A stretch of DNA of 64,000 nucleotides from Robiginitalea aurantiaca (GTDB lineage Bacteria; Bacteroidota; Bacteroidia; Flavobacteriales; Flavobacteriaceae): NCBI RefSeq assembly GCF_030380815.1, contig NZ_JAUDUY010000003.1, positions 186,001 to 250,000 of the forward strand. The letters run 5' to 3'. Of this stretch, positions 41,834-50,675 are shown piece by piece. The notes beneath the pieces were generated by a model that saw only the letters and a list, made by a program, of their open reading frames with translations, made no database searches and was not told the DNA's origin. How positions within the stretch are numbered: the first letter of the stretch is position 1; each line of letters begins with the position of its first letter. Position numbers and translations under genes: made by a program.

Positions 41834-44596
41834 ATGGTGCAATACAGGTTGATCCGGGGCTTGCTGATTCTGGGTTTTGTCATTGGCGGACAGTGGAATT
41901 TGTGGGCACAATGGTCGGGTTTAAGGGGGAAAGTAGTGGATGGGTTTTCGGGAAAGGCGCTCGGAGGTGTCAGGGTGGTTATACATGGAAAGCAAATTGA
42001 AGGACGAACAGATTCCGGGGGGCTTTTTTTCATCCCGCTACAGGAACCTTTGGATTCGATACGTTGCAGGTTTGTACTTGATGGATACCTCCCCAGGGAG
42101 TTTTCAAATTTAAGTATCCGGCCGGGCCTTGACCTGGGAATTGTCTCTATGGATCCCGAAGCAGGCGAGAATCCCACGGAAAACTTTATCCCGTTGAGTG
42201 AGACAGACCTTTTTGAAGCTGATGTTCTCGGGGGAAACCCGGGATTTCTTCATGCGGGACGAGATGTTTTTCTCAACAGAGCCGCTTTTGACTTCAGTCC
42301 GGCTTTTTTCAAAGTACGCGGATATGACAATAGAAATGCCGCTGTATTTCTCAATGGGATTCCAATGAATCGCTTTACAGACGGCCGTCCCCAGTGGAAT
42401 ACCTGGGGCGGCCTGAATGATGTTACAAGGAATCCGCGGTACCATATGGGTCTTGAACCCCCTGAACTTGGGTTTGGAGGTCTTACGGGAACGACCGTTA
42501 TGGATATCACACCTGAGACGGTCCGGAAGGGATTCCGGTTGACCTTGAGTGCTTCCAACCGGAACTACGCCGGGAGATTGATGGCTACCTACAATTCAGG
42601 TTTTGGAAAGCAAGGGTTTGGTTTTATGGCTTCTGTTTCCCGTCGGGGGGCGGCAAAGGGGTATCTGGAGGGCACCCCCTATGATGCATACTCGGTTTTA
42701 ATGGGCATTGCATTTCGACCGGTACAGGCACACGAGCTCAGCCTCACGGGGATTTATGCTTCCAACCTGAGGGGGCGGTCTGCTGCCCTTACTTCAGAAA
42801 CGCTTGCCCTGGGTGGCAGGAGGTATAACCCTTATTGGGGATCGCAGGGGGGAGACATACGGAATTCACGAATGCGATATATCGCTGAACCCTTGGTGAG
42901 TCTTCGATATCAGTACACCGGCCCCGCTGTGAGATATACGATGGCCCTGGCCTATCGAAAGGGCATTCAGTATCGCACCCGCCTGGCCTACTTCAACGCC
43001 CCCAATCCGGATCCGGCCTATTACCGGAACCTTCCGAGCTTCTATTGGAATCGTTCCTTTGGCCCAAACCTGATAAGCGCTGAGGCCTCCAGGGCGGGAT
43101 TTCTGAAATCCCCCCAAATCGATTGGGCAGCGCTCTACCAGGCAAACCAATTGAAAGGTGATGCTGGGGCAGCTGCCTATATTGTGCAGGCCGACTGCAG
43201 TGAAGAAGCCCAATTTTCGGCAAACACTTTTGTCGAATGGGATTTTGGCAGCGGATGGGCACTTAAGGCAGGAGGGCTTTACCAAAACGCGGGCATAGGG
43301 AATTACGGTCGCCTCGACGATCTGCTTGGAGCATCTTTTCACCGCGACAAAGATCCATTTAGTAAGACCCAAAATGACGTGTATGGGGTTTTGGAGAAAA
43401 GAGGTCGGGATCGGATCGGATACAACTATTCCGTTCGTGTAGATCAGTGGCAGAGTTTTCTGAACCTGTGGTACACGAGGAGGAAATGGACGTCTTACCT
43501 AAGCGGGCTTTTTGGGTATACAGGGTATAGGCGAACGGGAAACTTTTTAAATGAAAAATATCCGAATACCTCCTTTGGCCAGGGAAAACAAAAACAATTT
43601 CCGGACTACGGCCTCAAAGGAGGGGTGCGGTATCAGATTTCAGGACGGCACTGGGTGCAGTTCAATACGGCATTATTAACACGGCCACCTGTGCTTCGAA
43701 ATACCTTTATCAATCCAAGAGAGCGCCATGGATTTGTAAAAGGCCTGAAGTGTGAAAGGCTGCAATCCGCCGATGCCTCTTACTTTCTCAGGGGAACTGT
43801 GCTCTCCTCCAGACTTTCGGCCTATTACACCCGGATCATGGATCAGGCCGGAGTTAATTTCTTTTTTTCAGATACCGGTTACGGGTCGGCCTTTGTACAG
43901 GAAATAGCTACAGGGCTGGATGTGCTTCATAAAGGATTGGAACTGGGCCTTGAACTGGATCTGAGCCCTTCTGTGCAGCTGAGTGGGGTTGTGGCCATAG
44001 GCGATTTTAAGTATGCCAGTAATCCCGATCTTCGATTGTATTTCCTGCCCGGGGATCAACCAAGGGATATCCGGGAAGCGCAGGGGAGCCTGTTCCTGGG
44101 ACAGGCTGCTCTGAAGGATAAAAATATTCCTGCCGGACCCTCGAAAGCCTTTGGTATGGGGATTCAGTATCGCGGGAGCGCATACTGGTGGGTAGGTACA
44201 ACCATAAACTATCTGTCAGGCCAATATCCCTCCCCTTCATACCTCCGTCATACCCGGGGGTTTCTTTTGGATCCGGATACCGGACAGGAATTGACAGGGG
44301 CGATCAGAGAGGAGTACCCCAGGGCACTTAAGCAAAAGGCCCTTCCATCCCTCTATCTGGTAAATCTCACGGGTGGGAAATCCTGGAAAAGGGGACCCCA
44401 TTACATCAGTTTGTTTATCAGTGTAGCCAATCTTTTGGATGCCTACTACCTTTCAGGGGGATATGAGTCCGGAAGAAATGGCAACCTGAAACAATGGTAT
44501 CAGGATCAGCTCAGCGGAAGTCCATCTTTCGGAACCCGCTACTGGCCTGGATTTGGAAGAACATTTTTTGTCAATTTGAGCTGGAGTTTTTTATGA
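41834..44596 (+). CDS. TonB-dependent receptor of the nuclease/DUF5689 locus
   Basis: 920-residue outer-membrane receptor. Signal peptide to about residue 26 (GGQWNLWAQ), carboxypeptidase regulatory-like domain (GLRGKVVDGFSGKALGGVRV), an unusual plug with DVFLNRAAFDFSPAFFKVRGYDNRN and FLNGIPMNRFTDGRPQWNTWG, then a beta-barrel ending FVNLSWSFL. The plug lacks the usual TonB-plug consensus RG....VLIDG in exact form but keeps its layout. Its stop overlaps the DUF5689 gene start by 4 bases (ATGA), so the two are translationally coupled. It faces an exported EEP enzyme. Ligand not known; nucleotide or DNA-derived material is my inference. The TTG start at 41804 is rejected, as it lies in the promoter. 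Confidence 0.88.
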   Translation: MVQYRLIRGLLILGFVIGGQWNLWAQWSGLRGKVVDGFSGKALGGVRVVIHGKQIEGRTDSGGLFFIPLQEPLDSIRCRFVLDGYLPREFSNLSIRPGLDLGIVSMDPEAGENPTENFIPLSETDLFEADVLGGNPGFLHAGRDVFLNRAAFDFSPAFFKVRGYDNRNAAVFLNGIPMNRFTDGRPQWNTWGGLNDVTRNPRYHMGLEPPELGFGGLTGTTVMDITPETVRKGFRLTLSASNRNYAGRLMATYNSGFGKQGFGFMASVSRRGAAKGYLEGTPYDAYSVLMGIAFRPVQAHELSLTGIYASNLRGRSAALTSETLALGGRRYNPYWGSQGGDIRNSRMRYIAEPLVSLRYQYTGPAVRYTMALAYRKGIQYRTRLAYFNAPNPDPAYYRNLPSFYWNRSFGPNLISAEASRAGFLKSPQIDWAALYQANQLKGDAGAAAYIVQADCSEEAQFSANTFVEWDFGSGWALKAGGLYQNAGIGNYGRLDDLLGASFHRDKDPFSKTQNDVYGVLEKRGRDRIGYNYSVRVDQWQSFLNLWYTRRKWTSYLSGLFGYTGYRRTGNFLNEKYPNTSFGQGKQKQFPDYGLKGGVRYQISGRHWVQFNTALLTRPPVLRNTFINPRERHGFVKGLKCERLQSADASYFLRGTVLSSRLSAYYTRIMDQAGVNFFFSDTGYGSAFVQEIATGLDVLHKGLELGLELDLSPSVQLSGVVAIGDFKYASNPDLRLYFLPGDQPRDIREAQGSLFLGQAALKDKNIPAGPSKAFGMGIQYRGSAYWWVGTTINYLSGQYPSPSYLRHTRGFLLDPDTGQELTGAIREEYPRALKQKALPSLYLVNLTGGKSWKRGPHYISLFISVANLLDAYYLSGGYESGRNGNLKQWYQDQLSGSPSFGTRYWPGFGRTFFVNLSWSFL

Positions 44597-45987
44597 CTAC
44601 GCCATTTAAAGCCGGGACAATTCTCGGTCCTCTGCTTGCAATGCTTACCGGGATGCAGTTCGCTTGCCAGAAATATACAGACTATGAGTCCCCGCAAATG
44701 GATTGTTCGGGGTTTGGATTTAAGGAGGTTACCCTGTCAGAAATCAAACAGCATTACACCGGACAAACGGTTTTACTTTCGGATTCGCTCCAATGGAATG
44801 CAGTGGTAGTCTCATCAGACGCCACTTCGAACCTATTTGGAGAAATCTATTTACAGGAGGATGCGGCAAATTCGGCAGGAGGACTCGTATTTTATACGGA
44901 TTTATTGGAAACACATGCCCGGGTTCCCTCCGGCACCCGGATCAGTGTGAAGTTAAAAGGTTTGTACCTGGGTGCATCCTCCGGTTCTTTCCAATTGGGT
45001 GGTGCCTTCCCGACTTTTGGCAACCTCACTGTGGGCAGATTGCCTTCCCGCCTTTTCTCCGAACACATCAGAGTGCGCTGCGATCAGACAGGTGGCCCGG
45101 ACCCCTTGCCCATTGGGATTTCAGACCTTACAGACAGTTTGCTCAATACTTTGATCGAGGTTAAAGGGGTTGAATTTATCGCTGAGGAACTGGGACTACC
45201 CTTTGCTGATCCCGGTACACAGGTGCGGCGCACCCTGTCGGATTGCTATGGAAATGTCCTAAGGGTTCGAAATAGCGGGTATTCTGATTTTTATTCAGAG
45301 CCGCTTCCATCCAGTCACGGGGATGTAAAGGGCATTCTAAGTGTCCATCGAAAGGCATATGAACTCCTGGTTATGAATCCTTCGGATTTTGATTTCGGGG
45401 AGCCGAGGTGCGAAAATCTGGCGGAGCAGACACCTACAGATTCCATTATCATCAGCGAGATAGCGGATCCTGATAATCTCCCCCGGGCGCGTTTCCTGGA
45501 GTTATTCAATGCCTCCGGCACCCCAGTCGACCTAAGGGGATGGGAACTTCTGAGATACACCAATGCGAATGCGGAACCTGGTAGGCCAATCCTCCTAGAA
45601 GGGCTTCAGATTCAGGCGCATAGTGCGGTTGTGCTAAGTGCGTATCCAGAGGATTTTGAGCGGACCTATGGATTCTCCCCCGACAAAGTCATTGCCGAGA
45701 ATGGACCAGCAGATTCCAATGGGGATGATAACATTGTCCTGATCGATCCCTATGGCAATGTCAAGGATACGTTTGGAAATCCCGGCAAAGATGGGAGTGG
45801 TACTGCCCATGAATTTGAAGACGGTAAGGCGGAAAGGCAGGCCTGGGTTCAGATTTCGAGCCCCGCCTATGATCCATTGCAATGGGTCATATACAACGAT
45901 TCCGGAGGGGAAACTACATTTAATGACCCCCAGCAGGCACCTGAAGATTTTACTCCGGGCAGGCACCCTTACCCGGGTAAGGGATAA
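44593..45987 (+). CDS. DUF5689 / lamin-tail domain surface protein
   Basis: 464-residue exported protein. An N-terminal hydrophobic signal ends near Cys25 (GMQFAC), a poor but possible lipobox. Residues about 38-270 look like DUF5689, an OB-like beta-rich region (VTLSEIKQHYTGQTVLLSDSL, GEIYLQEDAANSAGGLVFY). From about 290 a lamin-tail domain follows (IIISEIADPDNLPRARFLEL, FNASGTPVDLRGWELLRYTN, AHSAVVLSAYPEDF). Bacterial lamin-tail domains are, as I recall, often linked to extracellular nucleases. The ATG overlaps the receptor stop. Probably a surface partner of that receptor, in the role SusD has for SusC; this is inference. Confidence 0.85.
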   Translation: MTTPFKAGTILGPLLAMLTGMQFACQKYTDYESPQMDCSGFGFKEVTLSEIKQHYTGQTVLLSDSLQWNAVVVSSDATSNLFGEIYLQEDAANSAGGLVFYTDLLETHARVPSGTRISVKLKGLYLGASSGSFQLGGAFPTFGNLTVGRLPSRLFSEHIRVRCDQTGGPDPLPIGISDLTDSLLNTLIEVKGVEFIAEELGLPFADPGTQVRRTLSDCYGNVLRVRNSGYSDFYSEPLPSSHGDVKGILSVHRKAYELLVMNPSDFDFGEPRCENLAEQTPTDSIIISEIADPDNLPRARFLELFNASGTPVDLRGWELLRYTNANAEPGRPILLEGLQIQAHSAVVLSAYPEDFERTYGFSPDKVIAENGPADSNGDDNIVLIDPYGNVKDTFGNPGKDGSGTAHEFEDGKAERQAWVQISSPAYDPLQWVIYNDSGGETTFNDPQQAPEDFTPGRHPYPGKG

Positions 45988-46101
45988 AACCCGTACAAAT
46001 CCCAGCAGCAAGCCGCCTGTATTGCCAGGGATAGGAAACCTGAGGAATTAATTGAAGCGCGGTATTTTCTCTGTTTTTCTTTTGTCCTATTTTTACAGCT
46101 T

Positions 46102-46578
46102 ATGGAAACAAATGAATTTTTCAATCATGTCAGGGAAGGAAACCTGTCTGCGATCGAAACCATGCTGGAATCAGCCCCTCAGTTACTCAGCAGCAGGGAT
46201 CAGCGCGGTTCAACCCCATTGATCCTGGCGGGCTATTACAATCAGGAGGATGTTGTGCGCTTCTTGCTTGAGAAAGGAGTGCCCGTAGATGAAAAAGATA
46301 GTTCCGGGAATACAGCCCTTATGGGAGCCTGTTTTAAAGGGTATCCGGAGATTGCCGAAATCCTCATCGATGCTGGAGCCAATATCAATGCGAGAAATGG
46401 GATGGGGGGTACCTGCCTTATTTTTGCCGTCACCTTTAACAGGGAATCAATCGTTCGCCTGCTCCTAAGCAAGGGAGCGGATACCCGCGCAGTGGATCCG
46501 GGTGGAAAAACAGCCCTGGACCATGCCCGAATGCAAGGGATTGACACACTAATCCCTTTGCTGGAAGGCAAAACCTAA
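46102..46578 (+). CDS. Ankyrin repeat protein
   Basis: 158-residue protein made of four to five ankyrin repeats (about 33 residues each) covering nearly its full length: RGSTPLILAGYYNQEDVVRF, GNTALMGACFKGYPEIAEIL, NGMGGTCLIFAVTFNRESIV and GGKTALDHARMQG. No signal peptide or other domain, so a cytosolic protein-protein adaptor. Partner unknown. A TATTTTTA (46088-46095, 7/8 of the -7 consensus) lies 6 bases before the ATG, giving a very short leader. The nitrilase-family gene follows 11 bases later and is likely co-transcribed. Confidence 0.88.
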   Translation: METNEFFNHVREGNLSAIETMLESAPQLLSSRDQRGSTPLILAGYYNQEDVVRFLLEKGVPVDEKDSSGNTALMGACFKGYPEIAEILIDAGANINARNGMGGTCLIFAVTFNRESIVRLLLSKGADTRAVDPGGKTALDHARMQGIDTLIPLLEGKT

Positions 46579-46589
46579 GTGTTTTTGTC

Positions 46590-47354
46590 ATGGAAATTGC
46601 GCTGATACAGACCTCACTCCAATGGGAGAATCCCGAGGCTAACAGGATTCATTTTCAGAAGTGTTTTGACTCCCTTAAAGGGTCAGAAGACCTGATCGTG
46701 CTCCCGGAAATGTTTACGACCGGTTTCACAATGAGACCGGAAAAGATACCTTCTCAGGAAGCAGGGCTGACTCTGGAATGGATGCGGGAATGCGCTTCCA
46801 GGCACAATGCAGCCCTGGCGGGGAGTCTTGTCTTCAAAGAGGGAACGCAGTATTTTAACCGATTGATATTTATGTTTCCCGATGGGACTTATGAGTATTA
46901 CGATAAACGACACACCTTTACCCTTGCCGGCGAAGACAAAGTCTATAATCGCGGAACGGAACGCAAAACTGTGCGTTACGGGGACTTTACATTTTGCATG
47001 CAAATCTGTTACGACCTGAGATTTCCAGTCTGGTCAAGGAATACGGACGATTACGATGTCCTCCTGTACGTTGCAAATTGGCCGGATACCCGGATTGCGG
47101 CATGGGATACCCTTCTCAGGGCGCGGGCGATTGAAAACATGTCCTATGTCCTGGGGGTCAATCGAATAGGCGATGACCCCAATGGCCTGGCCTATAATGG
47201 TCATAGTGGCGTTTACGATCCTTTGGGCAACCGGCTGGCATTTTCAGAAAATGATGAAATACTGACAGTCAGGCTCGAAAAAGGTGTATTGACAGATGCC
47301 CGGGAATCCTTAAAATTTCTACAGGACAGGGATACCTTTAATCTCGAATTATAA
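46590..47354 (+). CDS. Nitrilase-superfamily amidohydrolase (omega-amidase/YafV-like)
   Basis: 254-residue cytosolic enzyme with the nitrilase catalytic triad: Glu40 (LIVLPEMFTTGF), Lys106 (YYDKRHTF) and Cys140 (CMQICYDLRFPVWSR). The context matches omega-amidases such as YafV, which hydrolyse 2-oxoglutaramate or 2-oxosuccinamate and clear transamination by-products. Length typical. Starts 11 bases after the ankyrin gene. Its 3' end overlaps the convergent Ig-like lipoprotein gene by 17 bases. Confidence 0.92.
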   Translation: MEIALIQTSLQWENPEANRIHFQKCFDSLKGSEDLIVLPEMFTTGFTMRPEKIPSQEAGLTLEWMRECASRHNAALAGSLVFKEGTQYFNRLIFMFPDGTYEYYDKRHTFTLAGEDKVYNRGTERKTVRYGDFTFCMQICYDLRFPVWSRNTDDYDVLLYVANWPDTRIAAWDTLLRARAIENMSYVLGVNRIGDDPNGLAYNGHSGVYDPLGNRLAFSENDEILTVRLEKGVLTDARESLKFLQDRDTFNLEL

Positions 47355-48957
47355 AGGTCTCAACTTTCTCCCAATTTGCCCGGATCTCGATAGTCCCCGG
47401 ATAGAAAAGGATGCGCTCGGGCTGAAGTTTGTTCAGGTAGTTCCCGGTGTCCCACCGTCCGTTTCCGTTCTGGTCAAAAATCAGGCGGATGCGATAATTC
47501 CCCGGGGGCAAACTTTTAAACTCAACTTCTTTACTCATTTCGAGGTACGCACTGCGAACCAGTTCGTCCTTTTCGTCCAAAAGTGCTACTAGAATGGGGT
47601 ACGTCGCCTGCCCCTGCAGGTTGAGCCGCAGCACGCCATAATCTTCAGGGCTCCCGGTGGTAAACCTGGTGCGCAATGTGTCATTGGTTTCTCCAAAGAA
47701 ATCGGTTACCGCCCCGGGATACAGATCGATAAGGTACACCTGGTCTGCCTCCTTTTCAAAGTCGATATGCACCCTGTTCGAAAGGGTATCCAAAATAGCT
47801 TTGAACGCAACAGAAACACTGTCCTCCTGCATCATTTGAAATTTGGTGGTGTTGACTTCTAAAATGGGAAGGTTCCCTTTAAGAAAAACCGTGTCTGCAA
47901 AATTCAAGTTTCGGCTGGGTGACCAGGAAAGGAGCATTGAATCCCGGACTGTAGTTATGGGTTTTATGCTGAAGGTATCTATTTGTGTTTCCAGGTCTGG
48001 ATTTTGCAATGTTAAAACAAGGGAGTCCGCATCAAAGGGCGTTATCCAGAGGTTTAAACTGTCTTTTCCCACTTCCGGGCTCAGTTTTGTTTTAACACTA
48101 TCCGGGAGCTCGGATAACAGGGATACGATAGGTGGTGAATCCCCATAATAGCCCATTACAATCTTGTTTGAGGCGGAAAAAGAAGGTGGCAAGACTCCGT
48201 AATTCGGGATTTCCTTAAATAGGCGTAGCACATATGCCGAATCTGTGGGCAGGGTAATGGTATCGGCTACAAACCCAATTTTATCTACCCCCTGATCAAA
48301 AAGATTGTTTTTCCCGACATCCTTTAGGGCGATCAGATGATATGACCCCGGTTTAAGGTTATTCAGCGTGAACGTTACGGCACTGTCCAGGGTGTTCGTG
48401 ATGTAATAAGGGAGTTTTTTATAGATGACCGAATCTGTAAAGGCTGTGTCGACTTCGTGCAGCATGACGCTGATAAAAGGGTCTGGTTTCAGCTTGTAGG
48501 CATCGGCTATGGCTCCGGATAAGGATAGGGAATCGATATAATCCCCTGTAGAGAACACATAAGTCAGGAAATTATTGGGATTTCCTTCATTATTGTCGAC
48601 AATACTTTGCCCAAAATTAAAGGTGTAAGTGGTATTCTCAAGGAGGGTGTCCTTTATTCGTATTTCAACGTATTTCCGAGCACCTCCCAGGGGGGTGATT
48701 TCAGGTTTGTTTTTCAGGGGTGGAGAAATAATCAGTTGATTCTGAATGTCTTCCAGCCGAATGTACTCATCGAAATACAGGCGGATTCTCGTCTCGTCAA
48801 ACCCGGTCGTATTGTTTGGTGGTTCGGCTTTTATGAGTGCCGGGGGCGTTTTATCCAAAGGCCCTCCCCCAGGGCTACCCCTTCTGCCGCAGTGACTCAG
48901 GGCAACCAGGGTACACAGGACAAACAACAAGGCCAGAATTCTACCCAGGTATCGCAT
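47338..48957 (-). CDS. Ig-like domain lipoprotein, conserved in flavobacteria
   Basis: 539 residues. Signal peptide to Cys23 (ALSHC), then CGRRGSPGGGPLDKTPP, the characteristic opening of this flavobacterial lipoprotein group. Residues about 40-135 form a bacterial Ig-like (Big_5) domain, with AEPPNNTTGFDETRIRLYFD and TYTFNFGQSIVDNNEGNP; the rest is beta-rich with repeated strands ending in FDQNGNGRWDTGNYL. No catalytic motif. Role unknown. The ATG at 48957 starts the signal peptide; an upstream frame start adds only 10 hydrophilic residues. Overlaps the amidohydrolase gene tail-to-tail. Confidence 0.88.
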   Translation of the reverse strand: MRYLGRILALLFVLCTLVALSHCGRRGSPGGGPLDKTPPALIKAEPPNNTTGFDETRIRLYFDEYIRLEDIQNQLIISPPLKNKPEITPLGGARKYVEIRIKDTLLENTTYTFNFGQSIVDNNEGNPNNFLTYVFSTGDYIDSLSLSGAIADAYKLKPDPFISVMLHEVDTAFTDSVIYKKLPYYITNTLDSAVTFTLNNLKPGSYHLIALKDVGKNNLFDQGVDKIGFVADTITLPTDSAYVLRLFKEIPNYGVLPPSFSASNKIVMGYYGDSPPIVSLLSELPDSVKTKLSPEVGKDSLNLWITPFDADSLVLTLQNPDLETQIDTFSIKPITTVRDSMLLSWSPSRNLNFADTVFLKGNLPILEVNTTKFQMMQEDSVSVAFKAILDTLSNRVHIDFEKEADQVYLIDLYPGAVTDFFGETNDTLRTRFTTGSPEDYGVLRLNLQGQATYPILVALLDEKDELVRSAYLEMSKEVEFKSLPPGNYRIRLIFDQNGNGRWDTGNYLNKLQPERILFYPGTIEIRANWEKVETFIIRD

Positions 48958-49007
48958 ACAAATCTCTATACGAACACAAAGAAACAATTTATTTAGGGAA
49001 GTTAGCC

Positions 49008-49709
49008 CTAGGGTACAACTGCCATTACTGCGATGAAAATTCGTTTATCCCTCACCGCATCCAGTGCATGTACACAAGCTTCGAGTGTTGACCCTGTAGT
49101 GAGTACATCATCCACGATAAGGATATCCTTACCCTCCAAATCCTCTTTTTTTCTAAGGCAAAAATTTCCTCGGGTACTTTCCCAGCGTTTCCATCGGTTT
49201 TTTGTTGTCTGCGTAAAGCTGGAATGCGGTCTATAGAGATGTGTTTCTGAATACACCGCCCCGAGATGTTTCGCTATAGCTTTCCCAAAAGCACTCGACT
49301 GGTTATATCCGCGTTTTCGCTTTTTTTTAGGATGCAGGGGTACAGGGAGTACGATATTCACACTTCTGAAAACAGGTTGATCCAGGAGTTTTACCCCAAT
49401 CCACTGTCCCAGCCAAATCCCAACTCGCTCCTGACCACGGTATTTCAGGCTGTGAATGAGCTTTTGAACGACGCCGTTTTCCGTGTAGTAAAAGAGGGCC
49501 GTTGCCTTTTCTACAGGGCTCCGACCATAGAATAGCCGATCTGTGAGATTTTCCGTACAACCCTTAAAATCGGTAAGAGGTAATTCATTTCGACAAAATG
49601 CGCACAGGAGTCGTTCTCCCCGATATAAAGCGGCATTACATCCAAAACAAAGCTCCGGCACCACAAAGGAGAGGGCATCATTTAGTATTTTTGGAAAGTT
49701 CGAACCCAT
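49008..49709 (-). CDS. comF: ComF family protein (phosphoribosyltransferase fold)
   Basis: 233-residue cytosolic protein related to B. subtilis ComFC and E. coli GntX, needed for DNA uptake in naturally competent bacteria. An N-terminal zinc finger (Cys21, Cys24, Cys36, Cys39) precedes a phosphoribosyltransferase domain with PVPLHPKKKRKRGYNQS and the PRPP loop ILIVDDVLTTGSTLEAC. Both parts are intact. It lies upstream of, and in line with, the Ig-like lipoprotein gene (50 bases between them), so they may share a transcript. No com pilus genes are in the window. Confidence 0.9.
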   Translation of the reverse strand: MGSNFPKILNDALSFVVPELCFGCNAALYRGERLLCAFCRNELPLTDFKGCTENLTDRLFYGRSPVEKATALFYYTENGVVQKLIHSLKYRGQERVGIWLGQWIGVKLLDQPVFRSVNIVLPVPLHPKKKRKRGYNQSSAFGKAIAKHLGAVYSETHLYRPHSSFTQTTKNRWKRWESTRGNFCLRKKEDLEGKDILIVDDVLTTGSTLEACVHALDAVRDKRIFIAVMAVVP

Positions 49710-49741
49710 CTGTTTAATCCTTTTTCTGAGGTACCCACTGC

Positions 49742-50638
49742 ATGAATTTTCAGGAGTCTAGTTTTAATTACAGGATCATCTTTGCTACATTAATTGCAGT
49801 GATCATAGGTATTCTGATAGCCTTCTACTACAGTTATGCCCAATCCCAGCAACAGATTAGTTATTTGGAAAAGGAACGGAGCCTGCTGATCAAAGACCTG
49901 TCTTTTATTAAATCTGAAGTAGACCGCCTTCTCGCTTTTGGCGAAGTCAAGGAAATTGAATTGCAGGAAAGCGAAAGCAGGGTACAACAATTGCTGGACT
50001 CGGTAAGCCGCCTGAACTTCAATATCTCAAAAATTGAACAGTATCGCAGAGAGATGAAAACTCTGGAGGCCAGGTATACGAACATCAAAAATAAACAAGA
50101 GCAGCTGCAATCTAATAACACCGAACTCGCTGAGAAATACGAGGAGACTCGTGAAATGCTCGAGGACCTGAAGGGGCAGACCAATTCCCTTGCCCAAACC
50201 GAGTCCCTTTTAAGAGAAAAGAATGAAGAACTCAGCAGGGAGCTCAAACGCAAAAGCTACCTGAGTCTCGAAAATCCGCTTGGGGATGGCTTCAGGCTGA
50301 GGAGAGACCGGCCTGTTAAGTCCAGTAAAGCCGCATCAATTGTTAAGCTCAGGGGTTGCGTGACGGTCAAAGGGAATCCGAATACCAATATGGAGGAAAA
50401 GGTGATATACCTGCAGTTTTTGGGTCCCGACATGGCCATAATTGAAGACAATGCCACTTTAGTTACGGTCAACGGGAATGTGTACAGTAAAAAAGTAGAA
50501 CTCATCTTTACTGGGGAAGAAATGAGTGTTTGTGATTTTATCACTGTCCCTGAAGGCTCTTTGGATAATGGGATCTACACCCTGAATGTTTTCGAAGACG
50601 AAAAATTACTTTCCACTTCTGAATTTCGCCTGAAATAG
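49742..50638 (+). CDS. Membrane-anchored coiled-coil protein with C-terminal beta domain
   Basis: 298 residues: a single membrane helix at about 11-33 (IIFATLIAVIIGILIAFYY), a long coiled coil from about 38-180 with heptads rich in Leu, Glu and Lys, and a beta-rich C-terminal domain (about 200-298, LRGCVTVKGNPNTNMEEKV). The topology suggests an envelope-spanning scaffold with a periplasmic globule. No enzymatic motif. It is divergent from comF, 32 bases away, and ends shortly before glyS. Function unknown; names of the chromosome-segregation type given to such proteins rest only on the coiled coil. Confidence 0.85.
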   Translation: MNFQESSFNYRIIFATLIAVIIGILIAFYYSYAQSQQQISYLEKERSLLIKDLSFIKSEVDRLLAFGEVKEIELQESESRVQQLLDSVSRLNFNISKIEQYRREMKTLEARYTNIKNKQEQLQSNNTELAEKYEETREMLEDLKGQTNSLAQTESLLREKNEELSRELKRKSYLSLENPLGDGFRLRRDRPVKSSKAASIVKLRGCVTVKGNPNTNMEEKVIYLQFLGPDMAIIEDNATLVTVNGNVYSKKVELIFTGEEMSVCDFITVPEGSLDNGIYTLNVFEDEKLLSTSEFRLK

Positions 50639-50663
50639 CAGATTAAATTCCTTTCAGATATTC

Positions 50664-50671
50664 TATTTTTG
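50664..50671 (+). promoter_or_regulatory. -7 promoter element for glyS
   Basis: TATTTTTG, exact TAnnTTTG match, ending only 4 bases before the glyS ATG at 50676. If used, the glyS message has no or almost no leader. Confidence 0.6.
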
Positions 50672-50675
50672 CCGC

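Noticed and set aside
44494-44592. 33-codon upstream extension of the DUF5689 protein
   Set aside because: It lies entirely in the end of the receptor gene; the signal peptide begins at the ATG at 44593, which overlaps the receptor stop in the usual coupled manner.
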